Part shown: piece after piece, positions 34,353-46,543 of the stretch
How positions within the stretch are numbered: the stretch's first letter is position 1
Layout: the number at the start of each line of letters is the position of its first letter
NCBI RefSeq assembly: GCF_002994745.2
Contig: NC_037093.1
Location: 16,627,555 to 16,691,554 of the forward strand
Direction of reading: 5' to 3'
Origin: Rosa chinensis
Lineage: Eukaryota > Streptophyta > Magnoliopsida > Rosales > Rosaceae
DNA: 64,000 nucleotides
The notes under the pieces: generated by a model
Databases searched by the model: none
The model's input: the letters and a program-made list of their open reading frames with translations, nothing else
What the model was told of the DNA's origin: nothing
Translations under genes and position numbers: made by a program

Positions 34353-35329
34353 AAAGAACACAAAATTTTCTCACGCATTCTTCAAGGACCCTTTACGTGA
34401 TTGTTTGGGAAATGTATTGTAAAAAAGTGGATTAATGTATATCTGTTGAAGAGAAATATAAACTTACATTTGCCAAGGAAAAACAAAAACAAAGATTATC
34501 CACACATCTTTTTGCAAATAAGTGCAGAGCACGCTCTGACTTGAGTGACAAGTCGATAGTTTATTCTTTTCTTCACCCCCAACATTAAAAGTAAATAAAA
34601 TTACACAGGCACACAGCAAACTAAATCGGTAGTTTGTTCTTTTCTTGACCCCCATCCCCCCAACATTAAAAGTAAATAAAATTACAGAGCCACGCCGCAA
34701 ACTAAATCAGTTGGCAGAGGAAATCTCCGGATCTTGAAAACAGAAAAAAAAACAAAAATGCAGCTGAATTAGAGAAACAAAATCTACAACCAGCAAGCAT
34801 AGCAAGAAACCAAGCAGCAAGGCAGGACGAATCAGTAAAGCAAGTAACAATTCATGCATCAAAACAAGCCCCAAGAAGCCTTGGTCAGGAATGCCATGTA
34901 TAGAGGGTTTACATCCTATCGTCATGGCATTACTAGGAGCACCATGCAGCATCTGAGGAATGCCACTACGCTGCTATAAAGACTCGAAAATAACTCTTCT
35001 ACTAAGAAGGCAGCAGTAGTCGGGATGCATAAACAAGATTTTAACAAATGGAGTTACTGCAGCCACACACGACATTTGATAATAGTTGATGACTCAATAA
35101 TTTCAGCAGCTGCACAGACAGTGGGACAGGTGGACAGCCAATCTTGCATGTACTCTCTCATTTGAAAGTTCTGAGAGATCCATGTCAAAGTGATTTTCCC
35201 CAGAATCTGGAAACTGTACGAATGCATTCCATGTCAGATGACTAGATCAGTACGATAGTACCTGCATGCATGAAATTAGCAACAAGGAGTTCATCCTTCA
35301 GACAATTGTAGACATACTAGCTGTTTCTT
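34353..35329. other. Left flank of block B, duplicate of 1,458-2,690
   Basis: Aligned by eye with block A through shared landmarks (caaggaccct, caacattaaaagtaaataaaattac, ggagcaccatgcagcatctg). A stretch present in A at about 2050-2230 is missing here near 34,895. No supported gene. Confidence 0.65.
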
Positions 35330-38300
35330 ACTATTTACCTCATCCAAAATTCATATTTTGCCCCTGGTTTTGACACTATGATCTAAAGTCATCGGTCAAA
35401 TGATGTTCAGCTACCTGTCCTGTCCACCAAAGTCACCGCAGCAGCAAGAAACGATTCAAAGTTGTTCCCGGAAACCTGAATCTGCCAACCAGAGAAAGTT
35501 AAGATATAAACAGGCTTCAAAACACAAAACAGGAACTAATTTGTACAAATCAAATGTTTGTGCAAAGATCAACTATACAAACTCATCCACTGAGGAATGT
35601 AGACCAAATGTGGGGCTATCCTACTTTCTATAGAAACTTACCAACATAACTGCATATCCTTTTCAAACCAGATACTGTATTGGATTTCATTTTATGTTTT
35701 TTTCGTTTCACTTGCTCAGTGATTAATACGAGTACATGCAGTGGTGGTGAAAGCTTACCTTTATATCCTCTTGTTAATGCTACAGATCAGTGATTTTGCC
35801 ACTTGACTGAGGTTTGTACAATAATTATTCTAGATGTGTATATTCGTGTATACTTTTTTTTAAGCCTTAGCTTTTGACTATTTAATGAGGGAATAACAGG
35901 TTGTGAAGAACAGATAGAGACATCCCCAATACAAAAAGGGAAGTTTGATTGATTTTTAATCTTTAATAAAACATCTAATTGGTATTATGTCATTGCAAAT
36001 TAATGACCAGTCCTTCGCCAACAAAAATGAGTTCTTGGAGAGAAAAGTATAAATAAATTACCAACTAACCTCCCAATAAAAGCAAGATTGGAGTCCAGAG
36101 AAGAGATTAGAGTCCACCTCATCATCTTCCTTCTTTGCCATCTGAACCAAATTTTGAAGCTGCTTTTAACAACTCAAACCCACGAAGCTGCAATTTAAAT
36201 GTCTTTTAAGTCAGATGACTAATTAATCAACATAGCATGAATTTAGGAACAGCAATGGAGCACATACTGGCTGTTTCTGACCCGTAATAAGCTCATCCAA
36301 AATGTAATTTCTTGCTCTCAGGTTTTGACACAATGATTTGTAATCATCAGTCAAATGATGCTCAGCTGCCCAGTGCCTTTCTGCCAGGAACAACTACAGC
36401 AACAAGAAATGACTCAAAGCCGTTCCCATAAACCCATATCTGCTGACCCGATGAAAGTTAAGATGTAAAGATATCCATCTGTAACTTCAGATAACTTGAA
36501 AGAAGGGTAGAGGACACTACCACAAAATTCAAATGTAGCACAAAGACGAACACAAACAAATTTATTGTAGAATACAGAAGTTAGTGAGATACCGATGTGA
36601 CAAGGGGGCATTGCATGTATTTGCTTTCAATGCTTTCCACAGCAACATATTCACCTTGAGACAGTTTAAATACTTCCTTTTTCCTGTCTATAACTTTCAT
36701 TGCTCCATTAGGCTGCCATTTTTCTATATCACCTGTGACCCATCCACTCAAAATGAATCATCAACAAAAATTTTGAAGGCGCCCTCTTGAAAAGAAACCA
36801 AAAGATTGAGCATCGACCAAGAAAGTACCTCATTTCTAGTATTGTACACATTTACCTGTACGGAACCACCCATCAATAAGGACTTCTTCAGTTAGATCTT
36901 GTCACTTGTGGTAACCAGAAAACAAGGTTTTTCCTCTTAGGAAAATCTCTCGACATGGCACACTAGAAAGTGCATCATATCCCAGTTCTGGGACCATCTC
37001 AAGCCATGCTTCAATAGTTGTCAGGGGGGCACCAACAGTTCCAATCATAGGATAAACATTGCCAAGGGACGTAAAACACCCACCACAGCTTTCAATAAGG
37101 CCTACACAATTTAACAAACTGATGAAATGTAGTTCTCTCCGTTTCATATATATCTGCTTCTGATGTGTCGTGGTAGCTGATTTAGAAACTTGAGGTCATT
37201 TGAATGAGTACAAAAAAAGCATTCATACTGACATCTCATAGGTCAAACACATATACCATGAATACTTAACCTTGTACAATTTTCTTGATCTTCACTATGA
37301 TTTAACTGATTCAAGTATAATATGTATCTATTCATTATGTTATGCAGTCAACCATACCATATCCTTCAGATAAATTCCTCTGCATGCCTGGGCAAAGGTG
37401 CAGCACCAGACAACATTATACGAACTTGTCCTCCTAGCTCTCGTTTTATCTACCGCAAAGGCATAAGATAGAAGTAATGCATTGTTCAAATGTAAAACCA
37501 GATATTTCAAGAATAGAAAGGTGAAGAACCAGATATTTCAAGAATAGAAAGGTGAAGGAATAATAACTGACCTTGTAAAAAACAAGTTTGTCCAAGAGAG
37601 GTGCCGCTTTTGCTTTTGTTAGGCCCTTCTGCAGATTTGCCAACTTGCTGCCATATAAACGTTAGCCATGTATTGGTAATACTTCAACAAAGTTACTTTG
37701 ATAAAAATATAAACTATAAAATAAATCCGCAAATAAGCACCTTTCACAGGATGAATTTACTCAAAATTGTATTAGTACCCTTAGTTTAATTAGTTGGTAG
37801 AAAATCTGTAATTTGATGGCCAAACACAAAGATTTCAGCATAATTTGATCTACTATGGGATCCAACTTCTGCCAATATGAAAATATAAATTTCCCCTAGT
37901 GGAGGGTTACAGTACAACCCCAACTTTAATCAATCTGATAAAATTAAGATACGTGGAAGGTGCAGTTTGAACCCCTTATCAGTTACCACTAACATCACCA
38001 AATAGAAAGCAACCGATATTGTTCTAACAAGCTTCATGCAGAATGACGTCCTCACATGTTCTCTTGGCAAAAGCAACAAATCCTGAAGAATAAACTATAA
38101 GTGCTTGCTAAATTGGATTGTATCCACATGGTTTAAATTTTTTTTCTTGGAAAACCTAGCATTTTAAACAGGCAGAGCATATATGTATGGAAACAGATTA
38201 AGGATGGCAAATTTCATTTGAGAATGAAAAAATAATTTCATATTGATAATGCTACAAAAATCAAAACAAAAAATAGTCTTTTATTGGCCTTTTCAGTAAC

Positions 38301-38480
38301 AAAACTACCAAGTCTCCATGACCAAAAATGTTCCTTGCAAGTTTATTTGCCTCTTACACAAAAATGAGGTACGTTTATGATTTAAAACTGTGCAATAGAC
38401 GAAACACAGGTACAGACCTGGTGAAAATCCATCACCAGATTGCACCCCAAACACAGTTACGGGAACTATTCTGCCTCTTG
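35330..38480 (-). pseudogene. LACS2-like pseudogene L4 (block-B duplicate of L1)
   Basis: Exon 17 at 36268-36439, 16 at 36593-36732, 15 at 36856-37101, 14 at 37358-37449 and 13 at 37572-37647, plus the older exon-17 remnant at about 35,335-35,480 and the TNL/exon-18 joint at 36,119-36,186. It shares with L1 the 26-base loss in exon 14, the loss of exons 10-12 and the poly(T)-headed insert, so these predate the block duplication. Its own lesions include a TGA in exon 15 (36902-36904) where L1 has CGA. Exon 16 keeps [20 protein letters not shown]. Confidence 0.87.
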
Positions 38481-38790
38481 TTTTTTTTGTTTTTTGGTTT
38501 TTTTTTTGTTTTTTTTGTTTTTTTTGGGAAAAGAAACAGCTTTTTGTTGAATAAACAAAAACCGAATTACAAGGAGTCTGCTTTAAAGATCTAAAGAGGG
38601 CAGCTAGGGCTATAGGCTTAGCATCTCGTCTATTAATACTAAATGAAAGTTTTAAGGGCTTATACTGCAGCTGCTTGCTATTTCAAATTAATAGTAATCC
38701 AAAAGGAATAGTAAATATGCAGCTAAAGGCATTCTGAAGCAAATATGCAACTGCTGGAGATTGAGCATAAATTATGTGCAAATCATAATC
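38481..38790 (-). mobile_element. Poly(T)-headed insert, block-B copy
   Basis: T/G-rich run at 38,481-38,527 then the same sequence as 5,858-6,100 (gaaaagaaacagctttttgttgaat). Block B then jumps at about 38,790 to sequence equivalent to 7,045, so about 0.95 kb present in block A is absent here. Confidence 0.45.
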
Positions 38791-38873
38791 AGAAATTACT
38801 CTGATTATGAGTATGCGAACAAAAACAGCAATGAAATATGACTCGATACCCAAAAATGAAATATGAAATATAC

Positions 38874-38975
38874 CTTGGGATGGAGAGCTCTACAATTGCC
38901 ACAACCCAGGTGAGTAAAAATCCACTACAATCAATCTATCACCAGCATTATGCAAAGAATCAATGAGTTCTTAGC
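38874..38975 (-). pseudogene. ACHT-like thioredoxin exon fragment, block-B copy
   Basis: Same fragment as 7120-7221. Removing one G from the run before the active site gives SPGCGNCRALHPK, the normal ACHT layout; with the extra G the frame is lost and a TAG follows. The block-A copy instead keeps frame but lost the first cysteine. Confidence 0.65.
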
Positions 38976-39240
38976 AGAATGGATCTCCACCATGTTCAGT
39001 TTTAGGGTTTTCTCCCACCATTTCATAGCTTTGCTTACAAAGATTGAAGCTTGTGCCTGAAACCCTATACATATCCAAAATTTCATGGCTTGCACTGCGA
39101 AATTGCAACTGCCTTAGAATTCAAAAGAGCAATACTTTTTTTCCCAAATAAGAAATTCACCAAACATTGACATCCCAGGATTTTGTATTTAATGTGAATA
39201 TCTGATACAGGTGTTATTACAGCAACACAGTAGGCCAGAC

Positions 39241-39608
39241 CTGTATAAATGCAGGAGGTTTAGACATCCTTTGTTCAAAAGCCTTGGAGTCCCACTTTAT
39301 TGAAAACTCCAATGCTATGTCAACTGAACCTGGTTCTCCAATGTGGGAGGCTTTGAAGCTATGTTCTCAACAAACTATCATTCAGGAATTCAGTTAGTCA
39401 ATTTCAAAGCAGTTAGGGATTCATAAAATTCCATCAAGTGCAGGTCAATAAATAATTACCTTTTGATCCACATAATAATCCAGAATTCACTTATCTCACT
39501 TGAACTAGTGGCCTAATGTCACATAACTCTGGTAAATCAGAAAATCTAGCTGCAGTAACCATTAGTGATGCAACAGCTTCCTTAGATTCCTCAGGGCATG
39601 GGCATTCC
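39241..39608 (-). pseudogene. IST1-like gene fragment, block-B copy
   Basis: Pieces at 39500-39608 and 39241-39374 match the block-A fragment at 7486-7843. A 6-base insertion doubles Cys-Pro in the first piece. The frame jump in the second piece is shared, so the fragment was already broken before duplication. Confidence 0.7.
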
Positions 39609-40630
39609 CTGCAATGACAATAAGGGAGCAAAGTAAACATTATGATGAGTTAACCTGTCCTTCTTTCAAACAAAAAAATTTCATTTCCTTTAGCAGGAAC
39701 TCAAACCACCTATCTTATGTACATTATTACATGATTCCGTCAGGTCAACAGAAAAACTGTAGTAATGACAGAATCATCTGAAGTTTCAAATATTCATGGC
39801 GTGAATATCTCTACACCAGAATCTAATCAAACTTCCTCCAATTAGTCTTTGCATCTAGTACAAATTTACTTGGCATATACTAAAATCAATCAACCATGTG
39901 AAACATGACGTTTAGAGAATCTAGTAAACTGAAGTAATGCCATACTGCATCAGCAGCATAATCTGACACTAAGATTAGCAATCCAGGAAACCAAACTAAT
40001 TAAGCGAAAGTAAGGGCTTTTATTCTTTCTCGCCAACATTTCTAAGGCCCATAAGCGAATGTATATATTAGCAGTTCAATCCGAAATCAAAAGAGCAGCT
40101 GTGTATTAATAGAGTAGCAACATACCTTTGGATGAGGAAATAAATTCAGAAAACGATGCTATATAATCAGAAAATAGAAAGACCTTGAAAGTGGCTATCG
40201 GACGAGAAAACGTCTACAAGTTCATCAATGAGTTTAGTGAAGTAGATAAGTGCACTAGATCAAGCTTCTAAATTACAAATTTAATATTCCTTTCACTGAT
40301 GCAATTTTGCACTTATTAGTTACATGGAATTGGGCATGGTAAACTTATTCAACTCTATCCACACATATGGAGAATGCCAACAAAGAGTTGATATTACAAA
40401 CCAATCTTGAAACTCCAAAGATATCAAAGAAAGGGAGAATTTGAAAATGTAAACCTGTATTCGTAACACTGGTCCATAGACAATGCCATGCTGCATCAGT
40501 AATTACAGCTTTTCGTTCTCCAGTTGTGCATCAGTAGATAATTCTTTGCAGTCCTGCAATAGCATCCTCTGTTTGGGACGATAATTGTCCCAGAAGTCCT
40601 GCAATAGCATTGTTGTTCAGATGTCACATA
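39609..40630. other. 3' flank of TNL-B, duplicate of 7,844-8,761
   Basis: No gene seen. Near 40,550-40,610 the element tcctgcaatagcat occurs twice; in block A this segment is simpler (8,805-8,870). See the TNL-B entry for its effect on the C terminus. Confidence 0.6.
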
Positions 40631-43600
40631 TTATCTCTGAAATGAGGAAATTTTCACAAAAGGAAACAATACCTTTTGAAGTTCATCATGAGAAAGTTCA
40701 CTGGTGAGGTTCTCTGCACGGATTAGCTTCATAGAAACGTCTTCATTGGGTGGCATTACAAGGTGGACACCACAGCTTTTTATGGGCTTAGAGAGGTGAT
40801 ATTGATAAATAATGACTCGACATGTAAAAGGGGGCAACGGACGCATATAACCAAATCGCCACATTTCAAGGAAGGGAACATAGTGCAGCCACACATGATC
40901 CCACTCTCCTGAATGAACCCACTGGTGGGGTAGAGTTGAAACACTTACTTCATTGATGTGAATATAGACCTTAAAATCAGTCCAAGGCAGAGTATGTTGC
41001 AGGTTTTGATCAAGAGCAACACAGAGAGCCAATCCTGCGTTGTCCCATTTGAAATTTGCAAGTGTTTCGATATAAAATTCAAACCGTCGATGCCCCATGA
41101 AATCCATTTGACAGCTGAACCACTTTGGAACCTCGCTTCTTGGAACTGGAAATGTAATTGTGAATTTGGATTGCTGAGAAGATAGGAGTCGAGAGAAGAG
41201 ATCAGCGTGCACTTCATCATCATCATCCTTGTTTGCCATCTCAACCAAATTTTGACAGAGTCTCCAGCAATTAGTCAAGTCCATCGCCATCATTTGTGAT
41301 TCTTTACGCTCCAAAATGTTTGACAGCTTCGAAATTCTTTCCAATGATACGCAATCCCTCACATCCAACCGGCGAATCCTTGGTGGAAGCTCTGGAATTT
41401 CTACGAGCCGCGTGCAACCGATCAAAGAGAGTCTCGACAAGTTGACAAATTTGTTGATGATGCATTCGGGAAGGATAACAATGGTGCTTTCTGATAAATC
41501 AAGTTCATATAAAGTGGATGCACAATCAAGGGACGCGAGGAAATCAATATTAGATAAATTGCATCGATACGCGAGGAATTCATGTAGCCAAGGAAGCGCC
41601 GAATTGAATTCAGTGTCTGGCTCTGGCTCCAATGAACTGCCTTCATCACTCCATCTGTTTCTTTTCGATAAAGAGTCACGGTTGTCATGTGAAACCTTTG
41701 AGTAAGTTGGAAGCACTTCAGACTCCACCTTATTTGGGAATCTTACGAGTTTTGGGCAATCGGAGAATGAAACCGACGCTAACTTCTGCAATTCATAAAT
41801 GCCGCAAGGTAGATCTGTGAGGTTTCCACAATCTTCTAACCACAAGTGTTTAAGGTTAATTAGATATCCAATGGATGAAGGCAATGCTTTGATGCCAGTG
41901 TCCCGAAGTATCAAGGATGTCATGTATTTCATCTCTCCCTCAATTTCAGGGAAACTCTCCAGCCTTGTGCAGTAGTCGAGATTAATGGATCGGAGGGATC
42001 TCCAGTTGACTTCTCCTGGTAGCCTCACAAGGTTAGAGCATCCTTTAAGATTCAGGTCAACAAGCTTTTTGAGGGATCCAACCGAAGGGTGAGCCTTCTT
42101 TAAACTTTTACAATTGCTTAGATCCAGGAACTCTAAGTTTGGGCTTCCAGACAGGTCTGGGCTTTGTGCTAGGAATTTACATCCACTCAAATTTAAGGAT
42201 TTCAGATTTTCCATACTCTATCATACCAAAGAAGAAGAATAAATCAAATGGAAATTTAGTAAGGTATAAAGATTTCAATAAATTAAAGTCTTGAAAATAT
42301 ATAAATACCTCGAAACGTGAGATGCAACTACGAGGCATATTAAGTTGAATTAGATTCTTCATGTTAAAATTGCGGGGAAAAAATTTTAGCGGACAATCAC
42401 GCCATTCAAGTAACCGCAACTGATTCGGATAATAATCAACCTTTCCACAAAACCGTCCATTGATGTTTATGAAAATTTTAAGATTTCTCATCTTTTTGAA
42501 GCATTTAGGATTCAAGCATATCTCATCTGCTATAGGCATTTTTATCACTATACCTTCAGTTTTGCTTGTTCCCTAGTATGAAAAAGGCAATCGTATTAGC
42601 AAAATGAGTACTTATATAATAAAAAACATGCAGTGTTATTCTTTCTTTAAGAATTCAACAGAAAATCATATAATACATATTACCGGATATTGATTGTGGA
42701 ATTAAAAAATTGGGACCTCCAAATCTGCTCACTTCACCTCACTCTGTTATGAATTATTAAATGACATATATAACCTACTATAAAATGGCTATTAAGGACA
42801 TTAATTATACCAAAAAAATATTATATTTATTTTATGTATACTTTCCAATTCAATAATATTAGATTGTATTCCTTATTATTTTCCTTATCTATTTTCATTT
42901 TCCAATTTCACTACATACTCATTAAAGCATTCATATATATTTAATAAGAATTAAAAATATGATCAAGATCATGTGACATAAAAATATATGATATATATGT
43001 TGAATGCATATTGGTGAGGGAAAATAAAATAAATCCTCTTATGATTTAGGACATAAATCTAAGTCAATCCATTATATTTGAAAATAATAATAAATAAATA
43101 TTAAAAATAAAAATATTTAAATAATTAATCATGTGGTACAAAAAATACAGAAAAAAAAACATTATAAAACGAATGATTTTTGTTTGAGAGAATAAAAACA
43201 AATGATTTCTTCAATTTTTTTTTTTTTTTTGCATAGCTAAAATAGAAAAAAAAATTAAAAACATAATAGTTCATGGCATTTTCTTATTTATTAGACATTA
43301 ATTTTTGAAATTCAAGTTTGATTAAGAAATGTATATTTAGTTCAAATTTATAGAACGATTAAATCATTGAAATGACTAAATTTTTTCTTTTAAAGATAAT
43401 AATTTGTTTGCAAATTATATGAGAGATTATTTGAGGAAGTTTAGTGAGGTTTAGTGAGTAAATTTAGTATTTGATAAGACGTATAAAAAGCATAGAGGTC
43501 AAGTGAGTAAATTTGGAGGTTCCAATAGAAAAACTCTTAGAATCAACTATACACATAGAGAATCAGCTGACTTGACTCATGTATATATATAAATCTGAGC

Positions 43601-45360
43601 ATATGGAAACTAGTTACCATGTTTTTTGTTAGAACATCAAGCACATCCTTATGATGCCACAATCTGCTTCGCTCACCAAGCTTTGTAGACTCTTGCCGAG
43701 CTATAGCTTTTCCCATCTCTTCTAGCAAATCATGCATGGAAACACAACCATATTCATCAACATTTATGAGTGCCTTTTCTTCGAGAACTTCAATACTATG
43801 CTTGGGGTTGTTGCGGTCACAATCTTCTAGTATATGTATCACAACCCTTGTATTCCTACCTTTGAAGAAACAAGCAATGTCGAGGAAAACTTCTTTCACT
43901 GTTTCTTCCAGTCCATCATAACTGACTTTGAGAGTATCTCGAATGTCTTTGGGATGATTTCTTTTATAACCATCTAACATAACTTGCCATTCATGTATAG
44001 GTCTACCATATAGATGTGAACCCAAAACTACCAGGGCTAACGGAATGCCATGAGCATATCTAACAATAGTGCTAATCCAGAGTTTCTCATCATCATCATG
44101 ATTTTTCTTTTTCTTGAAGGCATATAACTTGAAGAGCTCACAACCTTCGTGATCATCCAGTTCCGTGGCCTTGTATATAGGATTGACTTCGTGAGCAGTC
44201 AACAAACGCTTATCTCTTGTTGTTATGATAATTATGCTGCCACAACCAAACCAATCTGATGCTCCGGCTAATGCACGTAGCTGGTCTAATTTATTCACAT
44301 CATCAAGAACTAAGAGAACCCTTTTATATCTCAACGTTCTACGCAACAAAGTGTTTCCTTCATGAACATTGTTTATTTTCAATTCTTTCTGCCGCACAAT
44401 GGTAGAGAGAAGAGTATTTTGTAGGTCGACTAAACCTCCATGTTGGTCTGAATATTCTCTAACATTTGCCAAAAAGCAGCTACCATCAAACTTATGGGCA
44501 ATTGTATTGTAAACAGCTTTGGCAATTGTTGTTTTGCCTATTCCGCCAATTCCCCATATTCCTACCATGCGTACATCACTTCCTTCAACATCTAACATTT
44601 TAAGTATATGTTTTACCCGAGAGTCTAGCCCAACTTGGCACTTTGGCATATCCAAATAGGTAGGTTCTTTTACTTGTGCAGAAATCTCTTCAACAATTTT
44701 ACCAATAAATTCATATTCATATCTGCCGTGTTAAAATCAAATGAAACATTTAATAAAACAAACCTTGTTACTTAGAAAAAGAACAGTATTGTATAATAAT
44801 CACACACCAATAGAAGAACATAAAACTTATGCTAGATTAAAATGAGTAAAATCATACCCGCCCGAGAAATGCCACCCAGATAGATTTGCTGCTTCTGAAA
44901 GAGCTGCTCTCCACCTTAACACCATGTCCATGTCACCTTTGAATCTGCGTTCATACTGTGCAAGTGCCTCACCAAATGTACCTCGTTGGTTTCTTACGTC
45001 CGAGGGTTCCACGTTGTAAAAGATTGGCCGAACCATTTGGTTCTTTGATCTTCTACATTCAAGGATATGAACTAGTTCATCCAAACACCACTTGGAGGAT
45101 GCATAGTTTTCAGAGAACACAATGAGAGAGAGCTTTGATCCTTCAATGGCTCGGAGAAGTGCTTGTGATATTTCCTCTCCTCTTGTAAGCTCATCATCTA
45201 TGAAGGTGTTGATTCCCTTCTGAAGCAAATTCCAGTACAAATGGCCTGTGAAAGCAGAGCGAGTATCCTCGCCTCTGAAACTCAGAAACACATCGTGTGT
45301 GTGTGAACGGGTGGAAAAAGCAGAGGAGAAAGAAGAAGAAGCTCCCAATTGGATGGCCAT
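40631..45360 (-). CDS. TIR-NB-LRR-C-JID immune receptor, TNL-B
   Basis: Four exons by my splicing: 44858-45360, 43618-44722, 42309-42572 and 40631-42217, GT/AG ends, in frame, 1152 residues. Start at 45360 (MAIQLGASSS), equivalent to TNL-A. TIR: THDVFLSFRGEDTR, SKWCLDEL. NB-ARC: GIGGIGKTT, KRVLLVLDDVN, GIPLAL, VFLDIACFFKG and MHD at about 497-499. The RNBS-B motif reads GSIIIITTRD where TNL-A has GSRIIVTTRD, losing one conserved arginine. LRRs and a C-JID (VPRSEVPKWFSCQ) follow. The tail differs: the frame ends at VKISSFQR and a stop, whereas TNL-A continues for about 35 residues. A GTGAAAA donor-like site and TTGCAG acceptor-like site downstream could splice back to DFWDNYRPKQR, restoring a TNL-A-like end. 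Intron 2 is longer (1045 versus 219 bp) because of an inserted MITE. Confidence 0.92.
42712..43523. mobile_element. MITE-like element in intron 2 of TNL-B
   Basis: About 812 bp, AT-rich, absent from the TNL-A intron. Its ends are inverted: GGGACCTCCAAATCTGCTCA and, as complement of the right end, GGAACCTCCAAATTTACTCA, extending through CTTCACCTC / CTTGACCTC. No coding capacity. Target duplication not resolved. Confidence 0.72.
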
Positions 45361-46543
45361 CGAATCTGGCTTTTTGATTGATTTCAGGCACAGCTCGCTG
45401 ATGGAATGAAGAAGGAGCAGAAGAGGAAGAAGCTCTCAAAAATAGGTACACTGCATGATGACAGTTTCCTGCTAGCTTGGATCAACATCAATTTGAAGTC
45501 AAGGGCGTGTAAGATGAAACGAAACTACCTAGAAAAGGAGAAGAAGAAAAGGTAAGTGGAAAAAGCAGGAACACATTGTATGTGTATGTGTATGAACGGG
45601 TGGAAAAAGCTGGTGAAATGAAGAAGGGGCAGAAGAGGACGAGGGTCTCAGTAGGCGCACTGAGTATTTCGTGTTAGATGAAGCGAAACTACCAAGAAAA
45701 AGAAGAAAAGGTAATGGCAGAGGACTGGATCAGTCAAGTCACCAGCGACAGAGCATCTTATACTTTTTTTTTTGCCATGTAATTATTGGTTTCGTTGAAA
45801 GGTCGATGCAATTGCCTGTTTGTCACCGACTAGCTCCTGATTTCGTGGTAAAACTGTACGTTGTACAAGAATGAAGAAAGGAGGTTAGGACTCATTTCTT
45901 TCTTCTTTTTCAAAAAACTAGTTAATAATATCTCTAAAAACATAACACAAGTACTTTTATTTTTTATTATTGTTAAACCTCAAAATTACTTTGCTCAGTT
46001 ATTTTAAACTTGTCAGTTTTTTAATATTGTTGATTACTTATTATGCCACAGTTTTAAAAAATTGGGTTCACTTCTGCATATTGGTTAAAGCGACATATTT
46101 ATACAACTCTAACTCCTCGATTGTCGAGTCTTTTATTAATTTTGACTTGAGATCTGGAAGTTGTTCCTCAAACAAGAGAAGACAGAGAGAGAGAGAGAGC
46201 CAGTTGGCCTTTCAACTGAATTCTTTTTTCTTTTTTTTTGATGACAACGGATCAACTGAATGTTGCACCTCCTCGTTAAATGCAAGCACGACATCTGGGG
46301 CTGACACAAATTCTAGAATAAACATGAAATATTTTATCTTGGATGAAAGAATAAATATGAAAATTTCATATGATCTTTACTTATTTATACACAAACTTAG
46401 AACAAGGTCAATATGGGTAAATCCCGACTAGATATTCTTTTACAGTCATATGTAGTTTTTCATCAACAAAAGATCAGGCAATCGAAATTTTGGGAAGGTG
46501 ATGTAGCTATAGATTTATCCAATAGTTGCTTGCAGCTCTGTTC
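45361..46543. other. 5' flank of TNL-B and spacer to the intact LACS gene
   Basis: Contains a partial upstream copy of TNL exon 1 sequence (tgaacgggtggaaaaagctgg at about 45,593) as in TNL-A, and a GA-rich tract near 46,186-46,200. No gene. It lacks the retroposon found at the equivalent place in block A (13,273-13,672). Confidence 0.55.
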
